A stretch of 64,000 nucleotides of DNA, taken from positions 49,866 to 113,865 of the forward strand of contig NZ_JBNHEP010000296.1 in NCBI RefSeq assembly GCF_050015995.1. Reading direction: 5' to 3'. Position numbers and translations under genes: made by a program. The notes under the pieces are model-generated. The model was not told the origin of the DNA, searched no databases, and saw only the letters and a list, made by a program, of their open reading frames with translations. This DNA comes from Trichodesmium sp050015995 (GTDB lineage: Bacteria > Cyanobacteriota > Cyanobacteriia > Cyanobacteriales > Microcoleaceae). Positions within the stretch are counted from its first letter, which is position 1. Each line of letters opens with the position of its first letter. This document shows positions 8,594 through 17,790 of this stretch, one piece after another.

Positions 8594-9652
8594 ATGACTC
8601 AACTATATCAAACCACTAAAAACACTCTCACTGAGTGTCGTTTCTGTTCGGAGATATCAAAAGCTAATGGAGAAGACCCCATAGGAACAGCATCAACTTG
8701 CGACCACTGGTTAATTATTGAAATAGCACAACCCTGGTCTGAACAAGCTTTTATGGAAAATCGTCAACTTAAACCAGTGCTTGGTTTAATTTTCCAAGCA
8801 ATAAAAGATGGGGTGAAGTTAAAACCAATGGCGATCGCTCCTGACCGGGAATATTCCCAACCTGGTTATACTCGCATACTATATTATTACCGCCCTGGTG
8901 AATTATTTGCCGAGTATGAGAAGCAAGAATATATTGTACCTGATGCTTTGATGAGTCAGTTACTAATTTCTTTACTCAAGCAACTACAGCAACAACCAAA
9001 CGAACTGGAAAATTTTCAGCAATACCAGCAACAAACTAGCCATATTAGAGAAATGCTAGTTTGTACTAATGCCAATGTTGATGTAGCTTGTGGTAGGTTT
9101 GGCTATCCTATTTATAAAAAGTTGCGTTCTGAATATGCAGCTACTTCTCAAGGAAATTTACGAGTTTGGAGATGTAGTCATTTTGGCGGTCATCAGTTTG
9201 CACCAACATTAGTCGATCTGCCCGAAGGTCGTTATTGGGGACACTTAGAACCAGAAATGATCGATCTACTGGTATTGAGAAATGGTTCAGTATCAGGTCT
9301 GCGCCAGTATTACCGAGGTTGGGCAGGTTTAAACTTTTTTGCCCAAATTGCCGAACGGGAAATATGGATGCAAGAAGGTTGGAATTGGTTGAAGTATCCT
9401 AAAGCGGGGAAAGTATTGGCATTTGATGAAGAAAGACTAAAACATCTCAGTCTAGAGGAAGCAAAGGCAGAAGCAAACTGGGTATTGGTGCAACTAGAAT
9501 TTATTGTTGATAATAATAACAATTTAAAAAAAACTTATGAAGCTAGGGTGGAACTTAATGGTGAGGTGATGAGTGCCTTGCATTCGAGCGATGATATGGA
9601 ATTAACAGCAGTTAAGCAATATCATGTCAGTTCTTTAGTGAAACTCAATTGA
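8594..9652 (+). CDS. Sucrase/ferredoxin-like (Apd1-type) [2Fe-2S] protein, possible ferric-siderophore reductase
   Basis: A 352-residue soluble protein of the Suc_Fer-like family. The N-terminal half opens with CRFCSEISKANGEDPIGTAS; the second half is a thioredoxin-like ferredoxin domain. Visible ligand candidates are Cys157 and Cys166 (VCTNANVDVACG) and the pair His196/His200 in HFGGHQFAPTLVDLPEG. The Cys-x8-Cys plus HxxxH layout is the one known in yeast Apd1 and Aim32, where two Cys and two His hold a non-Rieske [2Fe-2S] cluster. No membrane segment or signal peptide is seen. Its place between the siderophore importer and the AraC regulator suggests that it releases iron from imported ferric siderophore by reduction; that is inference. 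Confidence 0.85.
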   Translation: MTQLYQTTKNTLTECRFCSEISKANGEDPIGTASTCDHWLIIEIAQPWSEQAFMENRQLKPVLGLIFQAIKDGVKLKPMAIAPDREYSQPGYTRILYYYRPGELFAEYEKQEYIVPDALMSQLLISLLKQLQQQPNELENFQQYQQQTSHIREMLVCTNANVDVACGRFGYPIYKKLRSEYAATSQGNLRVWRCSHFGGHQFAPTLVDLPEGRYWGHLEPEMIDLLVLRNGSVSGLRQYYRGWAGLNFFAQIAEREIWMQEGWNWLKYPKAGKVLAFDEERLKHLSLEEAKAEANWVLVQLEFIVDNNNNLKKTYEARVELNGEVMSALHSSDDMELTAVKQYHVSSLVKLN

Positions 9653-10121
9653 CGCTCATTCTTGATACTTATTTTTTTTAGATCGAGTTCTGATAATTAA
9701 TAACAATACTGTAGATTTGGTTGAAGTATGAAACCAAACAAAAACAAAACAGATAATAGTTTTTGGGTTATCCTAATGCTTAATCAAGCCTACAATTTGC
9801 AAACTTTTTCTTATAAGTATTTAACCTAATATGATATTGTTTTATATTTTTCTATTTTATCAAATCTCCTAATACTTAATACCTGTAATAGTTTAATAAA
9901 CCAAAATCTGTCATAGCTAATTTATTGAGATTTAGTATTAGTAGATATATAGCATTTTCAAATGATACCCGAAAATGTCTAGGAGTTTTTTTTAGAAAAT
10001 GTGACTCATAATCCTGAAATTTCAAATAAATGATATTTATTAGGTTCTTTCTAATAACTACTAACTACTACTAACTATTAACTATTAACTACTAACTACT
10101 GATTACTGACTACTAAAAAAG
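9653..10121. other. Intergenic region upstream of AraC gene
   Basis: AT-rich, no gene seen. The last ~60 bases before the AraC gene are imperfect repeats of a taactactaac type (10058-10110), close to the expected promoter and leader. Confidence 0.5.
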
Positions 10122-11150
10122 ATGAAATATTTAACAACAGCAGAATACAAAGCACTATATCAGGAATATTTAGAAAAAGGTAAAATTATTTCATATTCTG
10201 ATGATTTTGAAACTTTTCTCAGAATTCAAGCAGAACAGGAGTTAGGAGTAACAGCATACGATAGAACAATCCAACTGCGGCCTGGATTAAAAATAAAAAT
10301 TAGTGGCGGAAAAGCAAAATATACTTTTGCTAGAGAAATTCAACATGATGATTCCATGCCATTAATATTAGCTTTTCAACTTGCGGGAAGTTACCGAGTA
10401 TGGACAGAAGGAATTGGAGATGACTACTATTCTGAAAAAAGTGGAGAAAATTATTTATTTTTTCTTCCTGGTACAAAAGAAATAGAAGAAATACCAACCG
10501 GAGAAAATTTAGAGAGAATTAGAATTATTGTAGAACCCGATCTTTTCAGAAATTTTAGTAGTAGTCAACTTGATTTAATGCCTACTGAATTAAAAGCATT
10601 AATTGGCAATGATTCACGGCAAATTTTTCATCGGAATGTTGGAGCTATAACTCCAGCAATGCAGCAAGCATTACAGCAAATTATTAATTGCCCCCATCAA
10701 GGTATGGCAAGACAAATTTATTTAGAAAGTAAGGCACTAGAATTAATAAGTTTACAGTTAACACAATTAATACAAAGTCAGTCAGAAATTATTTCATCTA
10801 GTTCATCTGGATGTTTACAACCAGATGATATTGAGAGAATTAATCAAGCAAAATCTATTTTAGAAGCAAATTTAGAAAATCCACCATCTCTAATGGAATT
10901 AGCTAGAAAAGTACAACTTAATGATTATAAACTCAAACGAGGCTTTAAGGAAGTTTTTGGTACAACTACATTTGGATATTTGCAAAAAATCAGAATGGAG
11001 CGGGGGAAAAATCTCTTAGCAGAGAGGATGTTAACTGTTGCTGGAGTAGCTCAAACTGTTGGTTATAAGAGTCCAAGTCGGTTCTGTGATGCTTTCAAAA
11101 AACATTTTGGTATTACTCCCAGAAATTACAGAATGAGTCTAAATTTTTAA
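10122..11150 (+). CDS. AraC-family regulator, PchR-like
   Basis: A 342-residue transcription factor. The N-terminal ~230 residues form a sensor region (MKYLTTAEYKALYQEYLE, then a cupin-like part with FLPGTKE). The C-terminal ~100 residues are a double helix-turn-helix AraC domain: first HTH around LMELARKVQLNDYKLKRGFKEVFG, second around VAGVAQTVGYKSPSRFCDAFKKHFGITPRNYR. In bacteria, PchR-type regulators bind the ferric siderophore and activate the cognate receptor gene. The position directly before the second receptor and after the importer fits that role. The divergence of the sensor half leaves the ligand unknown. Confidence 0.9.
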   Translation: MKYLTTAEYKALYQEYLEKGKIISYSDDFETFLRIQAEQELGVTAYDRTIQLRPGLKIKISGGKAKYTFAREIQHDDSMPLILAFQLAGSYRVWTEGIGDDYYSEKSGENYLFFLPGTKEIEEIPTGENLERIRIIVEPDLFRNFSSSQLDLMPTELKALIGNDSRQIFHRNVGAITPAMQQALQQIINCPHQGMARQIYLESKALELISLQLTQLIQSQSEIISSSSSGCLQPDDIERINQAKSILEANLENPPSLMELARKVQLNDYKLKRGFKEVFGTTTFGYLQKIRMERGKNLLAERMLTVAGVAQTVGYKSPSRFCDAFKKHFGITPRNYRMSLNF

Positions 11151-11266
11151 ATCGACAAAACAGGCAAAAAAAAATCCGTTTAGGGCAAAACTAATCTCTG
11201 GAACGAAATCTATGATGGTGTTTGATTTGCCAAAAAGCAAAATCAAATATCAAGGAGGATTTAACA

Positions 11267-11515
11267 TTGGATATTATTTTAACAGACGGCAATGATGTTC
11301 GGACTTTATCCCCAGGAGAATTAGGACCTAGCGATAGTCTATTTGCCCTAAGAGGTAATGATGATGTAACTGGTTCGAGCAGTAACGAAACAATGTTTCT
11401 AGGTAAAGGTAACGATGTAGCAAGAGGTACAGGGGGTAATGATGAAATTAATGGTAATAATGAACAAGATTTAATTACAGGTAGTGATAGAGACGATACT
11501 GTAAGAGCAGGTTAA
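11267..11515 (+). CDS. Short RTX-like (hemolysin-type) repeat protein or fragment
   Basis: An 82-residue acidic, Gly/Asn/Asp-rich frame with degenerate RTX nonapeptides (LRGNDDVTG, LGKGNDVARG, GGNDEINGN, GSDRDDTVRAG), the kind that bind calcium in secreted proteins. The start is a TTG at 11267 preceded at a good distance by AAGGAGG (11252-11258); there is no ATG. It stops 2 bases before the surviving N-terminal part of the receptor frame. RTX proteins are usually far longer, so this is either a remnant or a fragment fused upstream of the receptor after deletion of the receptor's signal peptide. Export signal: none visible. Confidence 0.55.
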   Translation: MDIILTDGNDVRTLSPGELGPSDSLFALRGNDDVTGSSSNETMFLGKGNDVARGTGGNDEINGNNEQDLITGSDRDDTVRAG

Positions 11516-14085
11516 GGAAATATATCAACCACTCACAACTGCTGCTGCACTATATCAACCCGACATAATTATCACTAACATATCTGAAGATATTTCTCAA
11601 GATATTAGAATTGCTCAAGAAATTATTCAAGTAACAAATATCAGACTTGATTCAACTTCAGAAGGTCTACAAATTATATTAGAAACACTCTCTGGAGAAA
11701 AGTTACAAGTTAAAACTGCAGTTGATGGAAATACTCTAATTGTTGATATTCCAAATGCTGTATTATCTCTCTCTGCCAGACACAGAAGAATTTAGTGCCA
11801 AAAACCCGATAACAGGAGTGACTAATGTTGCAGCAATAACTATTAATTCTAATACTATTCGAGTTACAATAGAAGGAGAAACAAGTCTACCAATAGCATC
11901 ATTACTTCCTGCTGATGAAGGTTTAGCCCTGAGTGTAGAACCAGTAATTGAAGATGAAGAAATTGAAGTAGTAATTCAAGCAACCCGTCGTGCTAATGCC
12001 AAAGAAGAAGACATACCACGCAGTATTACCGTTATTCCTCGCGAACAAATAGAAAGCCAAAATAGTGTTAGTGCAACTAATAACGTTACAGATATTCTTG
12101 GTAGAGTAGTACCTGGTTATGGTCCTCCTACCGCAATTACCAGAAGAACCCGAAGCCAAAGTTTGCGAGGTCGCCCCGCTTTAATATTAATAGATGGAGT
12201 CGTGCAAAATTCTAATCTCAGCAACGATACAGAATTGAATACTATCGATCCATCAGCAATTGAGCGCATTGAAGTGATCCGGGGTCCCTCTGCTCTCTAC
12301 GGAAATGGATCGACTGGTGGTATTGTCAACATTGTTACTCGTACCTCTAGCGAAGGTTTGGAACAGGAAGGAAGAATAGGTTACAGCAATTTTGGTGGAG
12401 AAGAATTTTTTCCAAACAACGGATCGAGTTACAATGGTAGATACCGCATATCAGGTAGTGCGGGGAATTTTAATTGGGGAATTAATGGTTCACTAAATCA
12501 AAATAACAGATTTTATGATGCAGAAGGAGATATTATTCCTACAGGTGATCTAGATGGAAGTAGAAGTTTAAATTTACTAACTACACTTGGTTTAGATTTG
12601 AATGAAGAGCAACGACTTAAATTCAAATACAACCTTTATAACGACAGACTTTTCCCTCGTTATGCCGCTGATGGAGAAAACATAGAAATATTTGGCTTAC
12701 AAAAAGCTAGAGCTGAAAGAATTCCTCGTTATGATTATGAAGAACCTCCCGAACAGACGAATCACAATATCAGCTTAACTTATGATAATGACAATTTGTT
12801 TGGTTCTCAGCTTTATACTCAATTTTTCTTTCAAAGGACTTATTTGAGACAAGTGCTTCAAGACTTCCGAGATTTTTTTGCTAGTACTCTTCCTAGCGAA
12901 CTGCCAGCAGATTTCCCTGGACTTAGACAACCCGCAAATGAATCAAGAAAATTAGGAACTCGTATACAGATTACTACTCCTTTTTCTCAATCTGCTAGTG
13001 TCTTTTGGGGAGTTGACTACACTAACGAGAGAAATGATACAGAAGATTTAGTTTTAGATCCAGAAGCATTTAATGAACGAGAAGAATTAAATGTTAGAGA
13101 GCGTGTTACTCCGGTTCCTAATTTTGACATAAATAGTGTGGGAATTTTTGCTGAAGGACAGTGGGATGTGACTGAAAAGATACTACTTAGTGGAGGTGCG
13201 CGTTATGAAACCATTCATTCCAATTTAGAAGATTGGACAGGAAGTCCATTCAATAACTTTCTGGCTATACTTGCAGGAGAAGAATTACCAGAATTTGAAG
13301 GAGGTACTACTACTGCATCAGATATAGTTTTTAATACTGGCGTTGTCTATAAAGCTTCACAAGAAATTAGCTTGTTTTTCAACTTTTCTCAAGGATTTTC
13401 TATCCCCAGTTTTGGTTTCCTTGGATTAGCAACCGATCCAGTTAACTTTGATCTGGGAACAGACGAATTGTCTGAACCAGAGAAAGTTCATAACTATGAA
13501 ATAGGTATACGTGGCAATTGGAAATCAATACAATTTACAGCTGCAACTTTTTATAATCATTCCGATCTAGGGCAAAATTTGACATTAGGAGAGGATGGTT
13601 TCGCAGAGTTAGATCGAGGTCCTCAACGAAACTATGGAGTGGAAGCAACTCTTGATTGGCAACCTACAGATACCTGGAGAATTGGCAGCACTTTTACTTG
13701 GAATGAGGGTGAAGGAGACCTTCCAGGAGACAATCGTGGTTGGCAACCTTTGAGTGGTATAGAAGTGCAACCTATGAAAGTGACTTTGTATGTACAGAAT
13801 GAAACTTTGCCTAATTGGCGAAATAGGTTACAAATGCTATTTGTGGGCGATCGCTTTAGAGCTTTTGACGAGGACGTAGATGAATTTCAAGCAAATGGTT
13901 ATATAACATTTGATTTAGTCAGCGTCCTCAATTTAGGGTTGGGGAGGTTAGAGTTAGGTGTTGAGAATTTATTTAACCGTCAATATATACCTATTTCTTC
14001 TCAAGAACGGATTAATAATAATGAATTTCGATATTTAGCTGCTCCTGGACGGAATCTTAGTATTCGTTATTTTTTGAAGTTCTGA
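11505..14085 (+). pseudogene. TonB-dependent siderophore receptor with AMIN domain, frameshifted and 5'-truncated
   Basis: The first part (11505-11792, EIYQPLTTAAALYQ... then VTNIRLDSTSEGLQIILE) is the AMIN/STN-like N-terminal domain. It runs off frame and stops at 11793. From about 11773 the next frame resumes exactly where the domain should continue (LPDTEEFSAKNPITGVTNVA), then shows a TonB box region (EIEVVIQATRR), plug (IPRSITVIPREQIE, VIRGPSALYGNGSTGGIVNI) and full barrel ending in LSIRYFLKF. The shift lies in a TCTCTCTCT tract at 11766-11774. No signal peptide precedes the AMIN part; an RTX-like fragment sits there instead. The barrel is otherwise intact, so decay is recent, or the shift is phase variation or a base-call error. 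Confidence 0.8.
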
Positions 14086-14130
14086 AGTTAGTAGTCAGTA
14101 GTCAGTAGTGAGAGCTTCTTGCTCTCTCAT

Positions 14131-14227
14131 TAGACCTCTCCGGAAAAGAGGGAACAGGGAACAGGGAGAAGTAATTAATAATTTATGGATAATAATTGAT
14201 TCTATTTTGAATTTTCGGAGATGTCTA
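14131..14227. mobile_element. MITE of the GACCTCTCCGG family (copy 1)
   Basis: A 97-bp element bounded by TA. It starts TAGACCTCTCCGGAAAAGAG, has a (GGGAACA)n core and the block AATTGATTCTATTTTGAATT, and ends TTTTCGGAGATGTCTA. The termini are imperfect inverted repeats. It sits between the second receptor and the second binding-protein gene. Confidence 0.75.
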
Positions 14228-14256
14228 TTAGTAATGTGTAGTGAGGAGAAATTGAT

Positions 14257-15360
14257 ATGACTAAAAACAAAGTTATCATAGACAAGATTGAGGAAAAAAA
14301 TCAAATAAATATGAATTTTTATTTGTTTACACTAACAGTTCATCAAACATATAGGAAAATAGCTTCAGTGATATTTGGAGGAATTTCGGCTTTAGTGCTG
14401 ACAACCCTTATAAGTTGCAGTGCTTCTCAAAAAACAACATCAACAACAGAGACTATTACACAAGAAATTATAACTGCCACCGATGCTAGTAATACCCAAA
14501 TAACTCTAGAAAAACCAGCAGAACGAATTGTTTGCTTAGACTTTTTGTGCATAGATATTTTAGCAGAATTAGGTATTAAACCAATAGCAATTGTCGGAGA
14601 AGATATGATTTCTTGGATACAAGAACCACACCTATTTGGCAAACTAGTTGAAAAACCTGCTATAATTGGCTCTACAGGTATGATGGAGCCAAATTTAGAA
14701 CAAATTGTTCAACTTAAACCAGATTTAGTCATTGGTACAAATGGTGCCCACAATAAAACACGGGAAGCACTCAAGGGAGTAGTTAATTTCTATCTACTTT
14801 CTGCACCACAAAATTATTCAGGAGCGATCGCTAACCTGAAAAGTATTGCTGAGTTGACAGACAAAACAGCAGAAGTTGAAACTGTAGCAAAAAATTTTCT
14901 GGACAAGTTGGAAACCTACAAAGCAAAATCGCCACAAAATCAAACAGTGCTATTCATACATCGTCCACCACCAAACTTTTTTGTAGCTACAGACAAAGCT
15001 TTAAATTGTGCAACTATAAATGAAGTTGCTAATTGTTGATCAGCAGAATACAGCAGTGATGCTGTTGCTTTAATTAACTATCTTCCTTTTTCTCTAGAAA
15101 GACTTGTAGAGTTAGATCCAGATGTAATTTTTATCTCATCTGGTATTGTAGACAACTATGAAATATTTGTGAATTATTACCAAGATAACCCTTTGTGGGA
15201 TAACTTAAGAGCAGTGAAAAACAAACGGGTTTACGGTGCTAGCACCTCAAGATTATTTGGTATTGGCACTCGTGGTTTAAGCCAGATGTTAAAGCAGACT
15301 ATGCCAAAGGTTTATCCAGATGTGTTTCCTGATTCACAACTATCACAGAGTCAAAATTAA
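14257..15360 (+). pseudogene. Siderophore-binding lipoprotein gene interrupted by in-frame TGA
   Basis: A paralogue of the gene at 1337-2329. ATG 14257 has a good ribosome site (GAGGAG at 14243-14248). A lipobox LISC follows the hydrophobic segment, then PAERIVCLDFLCIDILAELGI and LEPNLEQIVQLKPDLVIG-like motifs. The frame is stopped by TGA at 15037-15039, within NEVANC*SAEYSSD. The intact paralogue reads VANCLSPEYDSS there (TTG at the stop position). The same frame continues without further damage to QTMPKVYPDVFP and stops at 15358-15360. A truncated ~260-residue product lacking the second lobe would be non-functional. A sequencing error or readthrough cannot be excluded. Confidence 0.85.
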
Positions 15361-15531
15361 GATTATACCTCCTACCCCTCAGTCAAAAACTGGGAAAATA
15401 GGAGGTAATATTTAATCTACAACAACATTAACTACCTGGACTTTAGAAAAAAATAGGTTAAAAATCAGCTCAAAAGCTTATGCAGTAATGTTTTAACCTA
15501 GAATTAACTGTTTTATTGATATATCTAGGTT
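15361..15531. other. Spacer including most of dispersed 180-bp repeat
   Basis: No gene is seen. From 15436 it is part of a 180-bp sequence repeated at 57083-57263 (see the repeat entry). Confidence 0.5.
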
Positions 15532-15615
15532 TTAGCTATTTTTAGCACTGTGAGGTATTTCCCTTGCTAATACTAGCTTTGAAGCCATTTTCGGTGTAAA
15601 AAATCTCAAAGTACA
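15436..15615. repeat. Dispersed 180-bp repeat, copy 1
   Basis: This segment, from CTGGACTTTAGAAAAAAATA to CTCAAAGTACAG, recurs in the same orientation at 57083-57263 with only scattered substitutions and one indel. It has no clear inverted termini. On the minus strand it contains the 3' half of a 47-codon frame (15532-15675, MKRGQSMLGRAVEELGLACS...). Both copies keep that frame open, but three amino-acid changes separate them, so coding is not established. Confidence 0.75.
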
Positions 15616-15675
15616 GCTACAAGCTAAACCTAATTCTTCTACCGCTCGACCCAACATTGATTGACCACGTTTCAT

Positions 15676-16119
15676 TTATGTACGTTCAGTTTCCATTGCT
15701 AATACACGAGCTTTTTCAGACACAGAAACATTATCAGTATTGGGTTGATTGTTATATTTTACGCCCTTTTGCTGTTTTAATAGCGTTGTGACTTCTTTCC
15801 TTACGCCTGGATGTTTGCTGATTTTATTACTCCAATAAGTCCAGTCACCGTCGTAGGGTGATTTATTACCTTTGTCTTTGATGTGCCTTTCTATGGGGAC
15901 ATCTGAGTGTTGGTTTAGTATATATTTGCCTTTGTTAAATGTCCAATTTCTGGTTCCTTTAACATTGGGGAAATACTTTTTCTTTATCCAGGTGGCTGAT
16001 TTATTTGAGTGCCTTCTATTTGCCCAACGCCATAACCTTTTCCATAAAAGCATATCCAGTTTGCGGAATACTTTCTTACTGACTACAGTTGAGTAGTAGT
16101 TAGCCCATCCTATTAAAGT
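15676..16119 (-). pseudogene. Group II intron reverse transcriptase/maturase, C-terminal remnant
   Basis: The frame reads LIGWANYYSTVVSKKVFRKL, then WKRLWRWANRRHSNKSATWI, and later HSDVPIERHIKDKGNKSPYD and LLKQQKG. This is the maturase (X/thumb) region leading into the HNH endonuclease module of group II intron-encoded proteins. The reverse-transcriptase domain upstream is missing, and the HNH cysteines that normally follow LLKKQKGKC are lost (VKYNNQPN here). After that the sequence is unrelated. No intron domain V/VI sequence was recognised nearby. It is therefore a dead fragment. Confidence 0.8.
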
Positions 16120-16182
16120 CTAGTATTATTCCAGAAATATTTCCTGGGTTGACAAAAAATCAAACTACAGTAAAGTAAGGAT

Positions 16183-16305
16183 ATGAGTCATTCAGTACCA
16201 TCCCTAACTCCAGAAAACCTGAACCAGTTGCCCAGAAAGGAACTGGTGAAGATACTATTAACTCAACAAAAAATCATAGAACAACTACAACTAGAAATTG
16301 AGTAA
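16183..16305 (+). pseudogene. IS66-type transposase N-terminal fragment
   Basis: A 40-codon frame beginning MSHSVPSLTPENLNQLPRKE and continuing LVKILLTQQKIIEQLQLEIE before a stop. This matches the leader plus coiled-coil start of IS66-family transposases. Nothing of the catalytic part remains; 32 bp later the convergent thioesterase gene ends. Confidence 0.6.
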
Positions 16306-16337
16306 TTAAAAATTACAAGATTTAAAAAGTCGCCCGC

Positions 16338-16838
16338 TTATGGGCGAGGCTTGAAACGCATTTTTTTGGTCAAAATTGCTTCCACTGCTGGAGGTAAACG
16401 ACGCATAATTTTCCCTTTCTCTTTGTCAACAGTTACTAATGTTACTTTGGCAGTAACAAATAATTCTTTACCATCCAAAGATTGAATTTGGTAATCCCAA
16501 TCCAACCTGACCCCTTCACTATTTGCCATGCGAGTCTTAACCACAACTACCATACCCAACTTTACAGGTTTATGGTATCGTACCGAAAGTTCCACTACTG
16601 GCAAATCACAACCGAGGTTAACCAACTCAGCAAATTCAATACCAATGGAACGTAAACTTTCAACCCGCGCCTCCTCCATCCAGGAAATATAAGTTCCATG
16701 CCAAACAATACCAGCATAGTCTGTATGATGGGGATGGACCCGAACTACATATTCAAACCAGACTTCCGGTTTTTGAATAGATTGACTTTCAATTGCACTT
16801 GTAGGTAACTGAGGTTGAGATTGTTCTGATGAGGCCAC
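16338..16838 (-). CDS. Acyl-CoA thioesterase, hotdog fold (4HBT/YbgC type)
   Basis: A 166-residue protein with one hotdog domain. The active-site stretch HPHHTDYAGIVWHGTYISWM fits the 4-hydroxybenzoyl-CoA thioesterase pattern (D-x-x-G-x-V-x-x-x-x-Y), followed by a helix MEEARVESLRSIGIEF and the strand LPVVELSVRYHKPVKLG. A ~25-residue polar N-terminal extension precedes the domain. The substrate is not predictable from sequence; in cyanobacteria such enzymes include the phylloquinone-pathway DHNA-CoA hydrolase, but this protein lacks a specific hallmark. It stands alone on the minus strand, divergent from the universal stress gene. Confidence 0.85.
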   Translation of the reverse strand: MASSEQSQPQLPTSAIESQSIQKPEVWFEYVVRVHPHHTDYAGIVWHGTYISWMEEARVESLRSIGIEFAELVNLGCDLPVVELSVRYHKPVKLGMVVVVKTRMANSEGVRLDWDYQIQSLDGKELFVTAKVTLVTVDKEKGKIMRRLPPAVEAILTKKMRFKPRP

Positions 16839-16944
16839 TTTACAAAAATTTCTAAAACTCTACATTTCTAAAACTTACCATTGCCGTTAGGGATTTATGC
16901 TACTTTAAAAGACTATTATTATCTGATTGTCTTAACTTAAGATT

Positions 16945-17790
16945 ATGATAAACAAAATTTTAGTAGCTGTTGCTGGCCGGGGACTATGTGAACAGATGCT
17001 TAATATGTTGATGGAGATTCCCTATTTTCAAACAGCGTCTGTAACTGTATTGCACGTTGTACCCCCTCAAGTAAGTGCAGAAGGTATGTCAGCGAAGTTA
17101 GAAGCAGGTGGGAAAATTCTGGCAGAGGCCGTGGAGTCTTTAAAGGTAGATCCAAAAAAAGTCAATCCTCGACTCAAACAAGGAGACCCGAAAGATATTG
17201 TTTGTCAAGTAGCTGATGAAGAAAAATCTGAGCTAATTATTATGGGTTCCCGGGGATTGGGCAAGCTGCAAGCCATTCTAGAAAATTCCGTTAGTCAATA
17301 TGTTTTCCAGTTAACTTCCCATCCGATGCTACTGGTAAAAGATGATGTCTATGTCAAAAAAATCAGGCGCGTGATGGTTGCCCTAGACTCATCAGAAGAA
17401 GGGAAAAATTCTCTAAACATGGGCATTTCCTTAGTGAATCAAATTCCTGGGGGAGAATTAATTTTGAGTCATTTGAAAAAGGATGTCAGTGGAAAATCAA
17501 GTCAAGATTATACTGCGGATGCCGAAAAAGATCCTATTATAGCTGAAGCTTTAAAAGAAGCGAAAACAAAGGGTATTCAAAAATATCGCTGTGTTAGTGG
17601 CAGTGGTAAACCAGGGCCAGAAATTTGTAAAATCTCCCAGGAATTGAATGTGAATCTATTAATATTGGGTTCTCCCGATCGCCGTCCATCGAGTGCTAAG
17701 AGTCTTGTAGACCTTGATAGACTATTAGGAAACTCTGTATCAGACTATGTAAGGGTTTATGCTAATTGTCCTGTCTTGTTAGTCCGCTAA
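16945..17790 (+). CDS. Tandem universal stress protein (two UspA domains)
   Basis: A 281-residue cytoplasmic protein made of two Usp domains (about 1-137 and 143-281). Domain 1 begins MINKILVAVAGRGL and ends with the nucleotide-loop-like stretch IIMGSRGLGKLQAILENSVS (G-x2-G, with Asn where Gly is usual later). Domain 2 begins IRRVMVALDSSEEGKNSL and ends LILGSPDRRPSSAKSL...LLGNSVSDYVRVYANCPVLLVR, where the ATP-binding G-x2-G is altered. Tandem Usp proteins are common in cyanobacteria and act in stress adaptation. It is monocistronic. Confidence 0.9.
   Translation: MINKILVAVAGRGLCEQMLNMLMEIPYFQTASVTVLHVVPPQVSAEGMSAKLEAGGKILAEAVESLKVDPKKVNPRLKQGDPKDIVCQVADEEKSELIIMGSRGLGKLQAILENSVSQYVFQLTSHPMLLVKDDVYVKKIRRVMVALDSSEEGKNSLNMGISLVNQIPGGELILSHLKKDVSGKSSQDYTADAEKDPIIAEALKEAKTKGIQKYRCVSGSGKPGPEICKISQELNVNLLILGSPDRRPSSAKSLVDLDRLLGNSVSDYVRVYANCPVLLVR

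Noticed and set aside
1..15360. Siderophore biosynthesis cluster
   Set aside because: Only uptake, reduction and regulatory genes are seen; no NRPS, NIS synthetase or catechol genes in the window.
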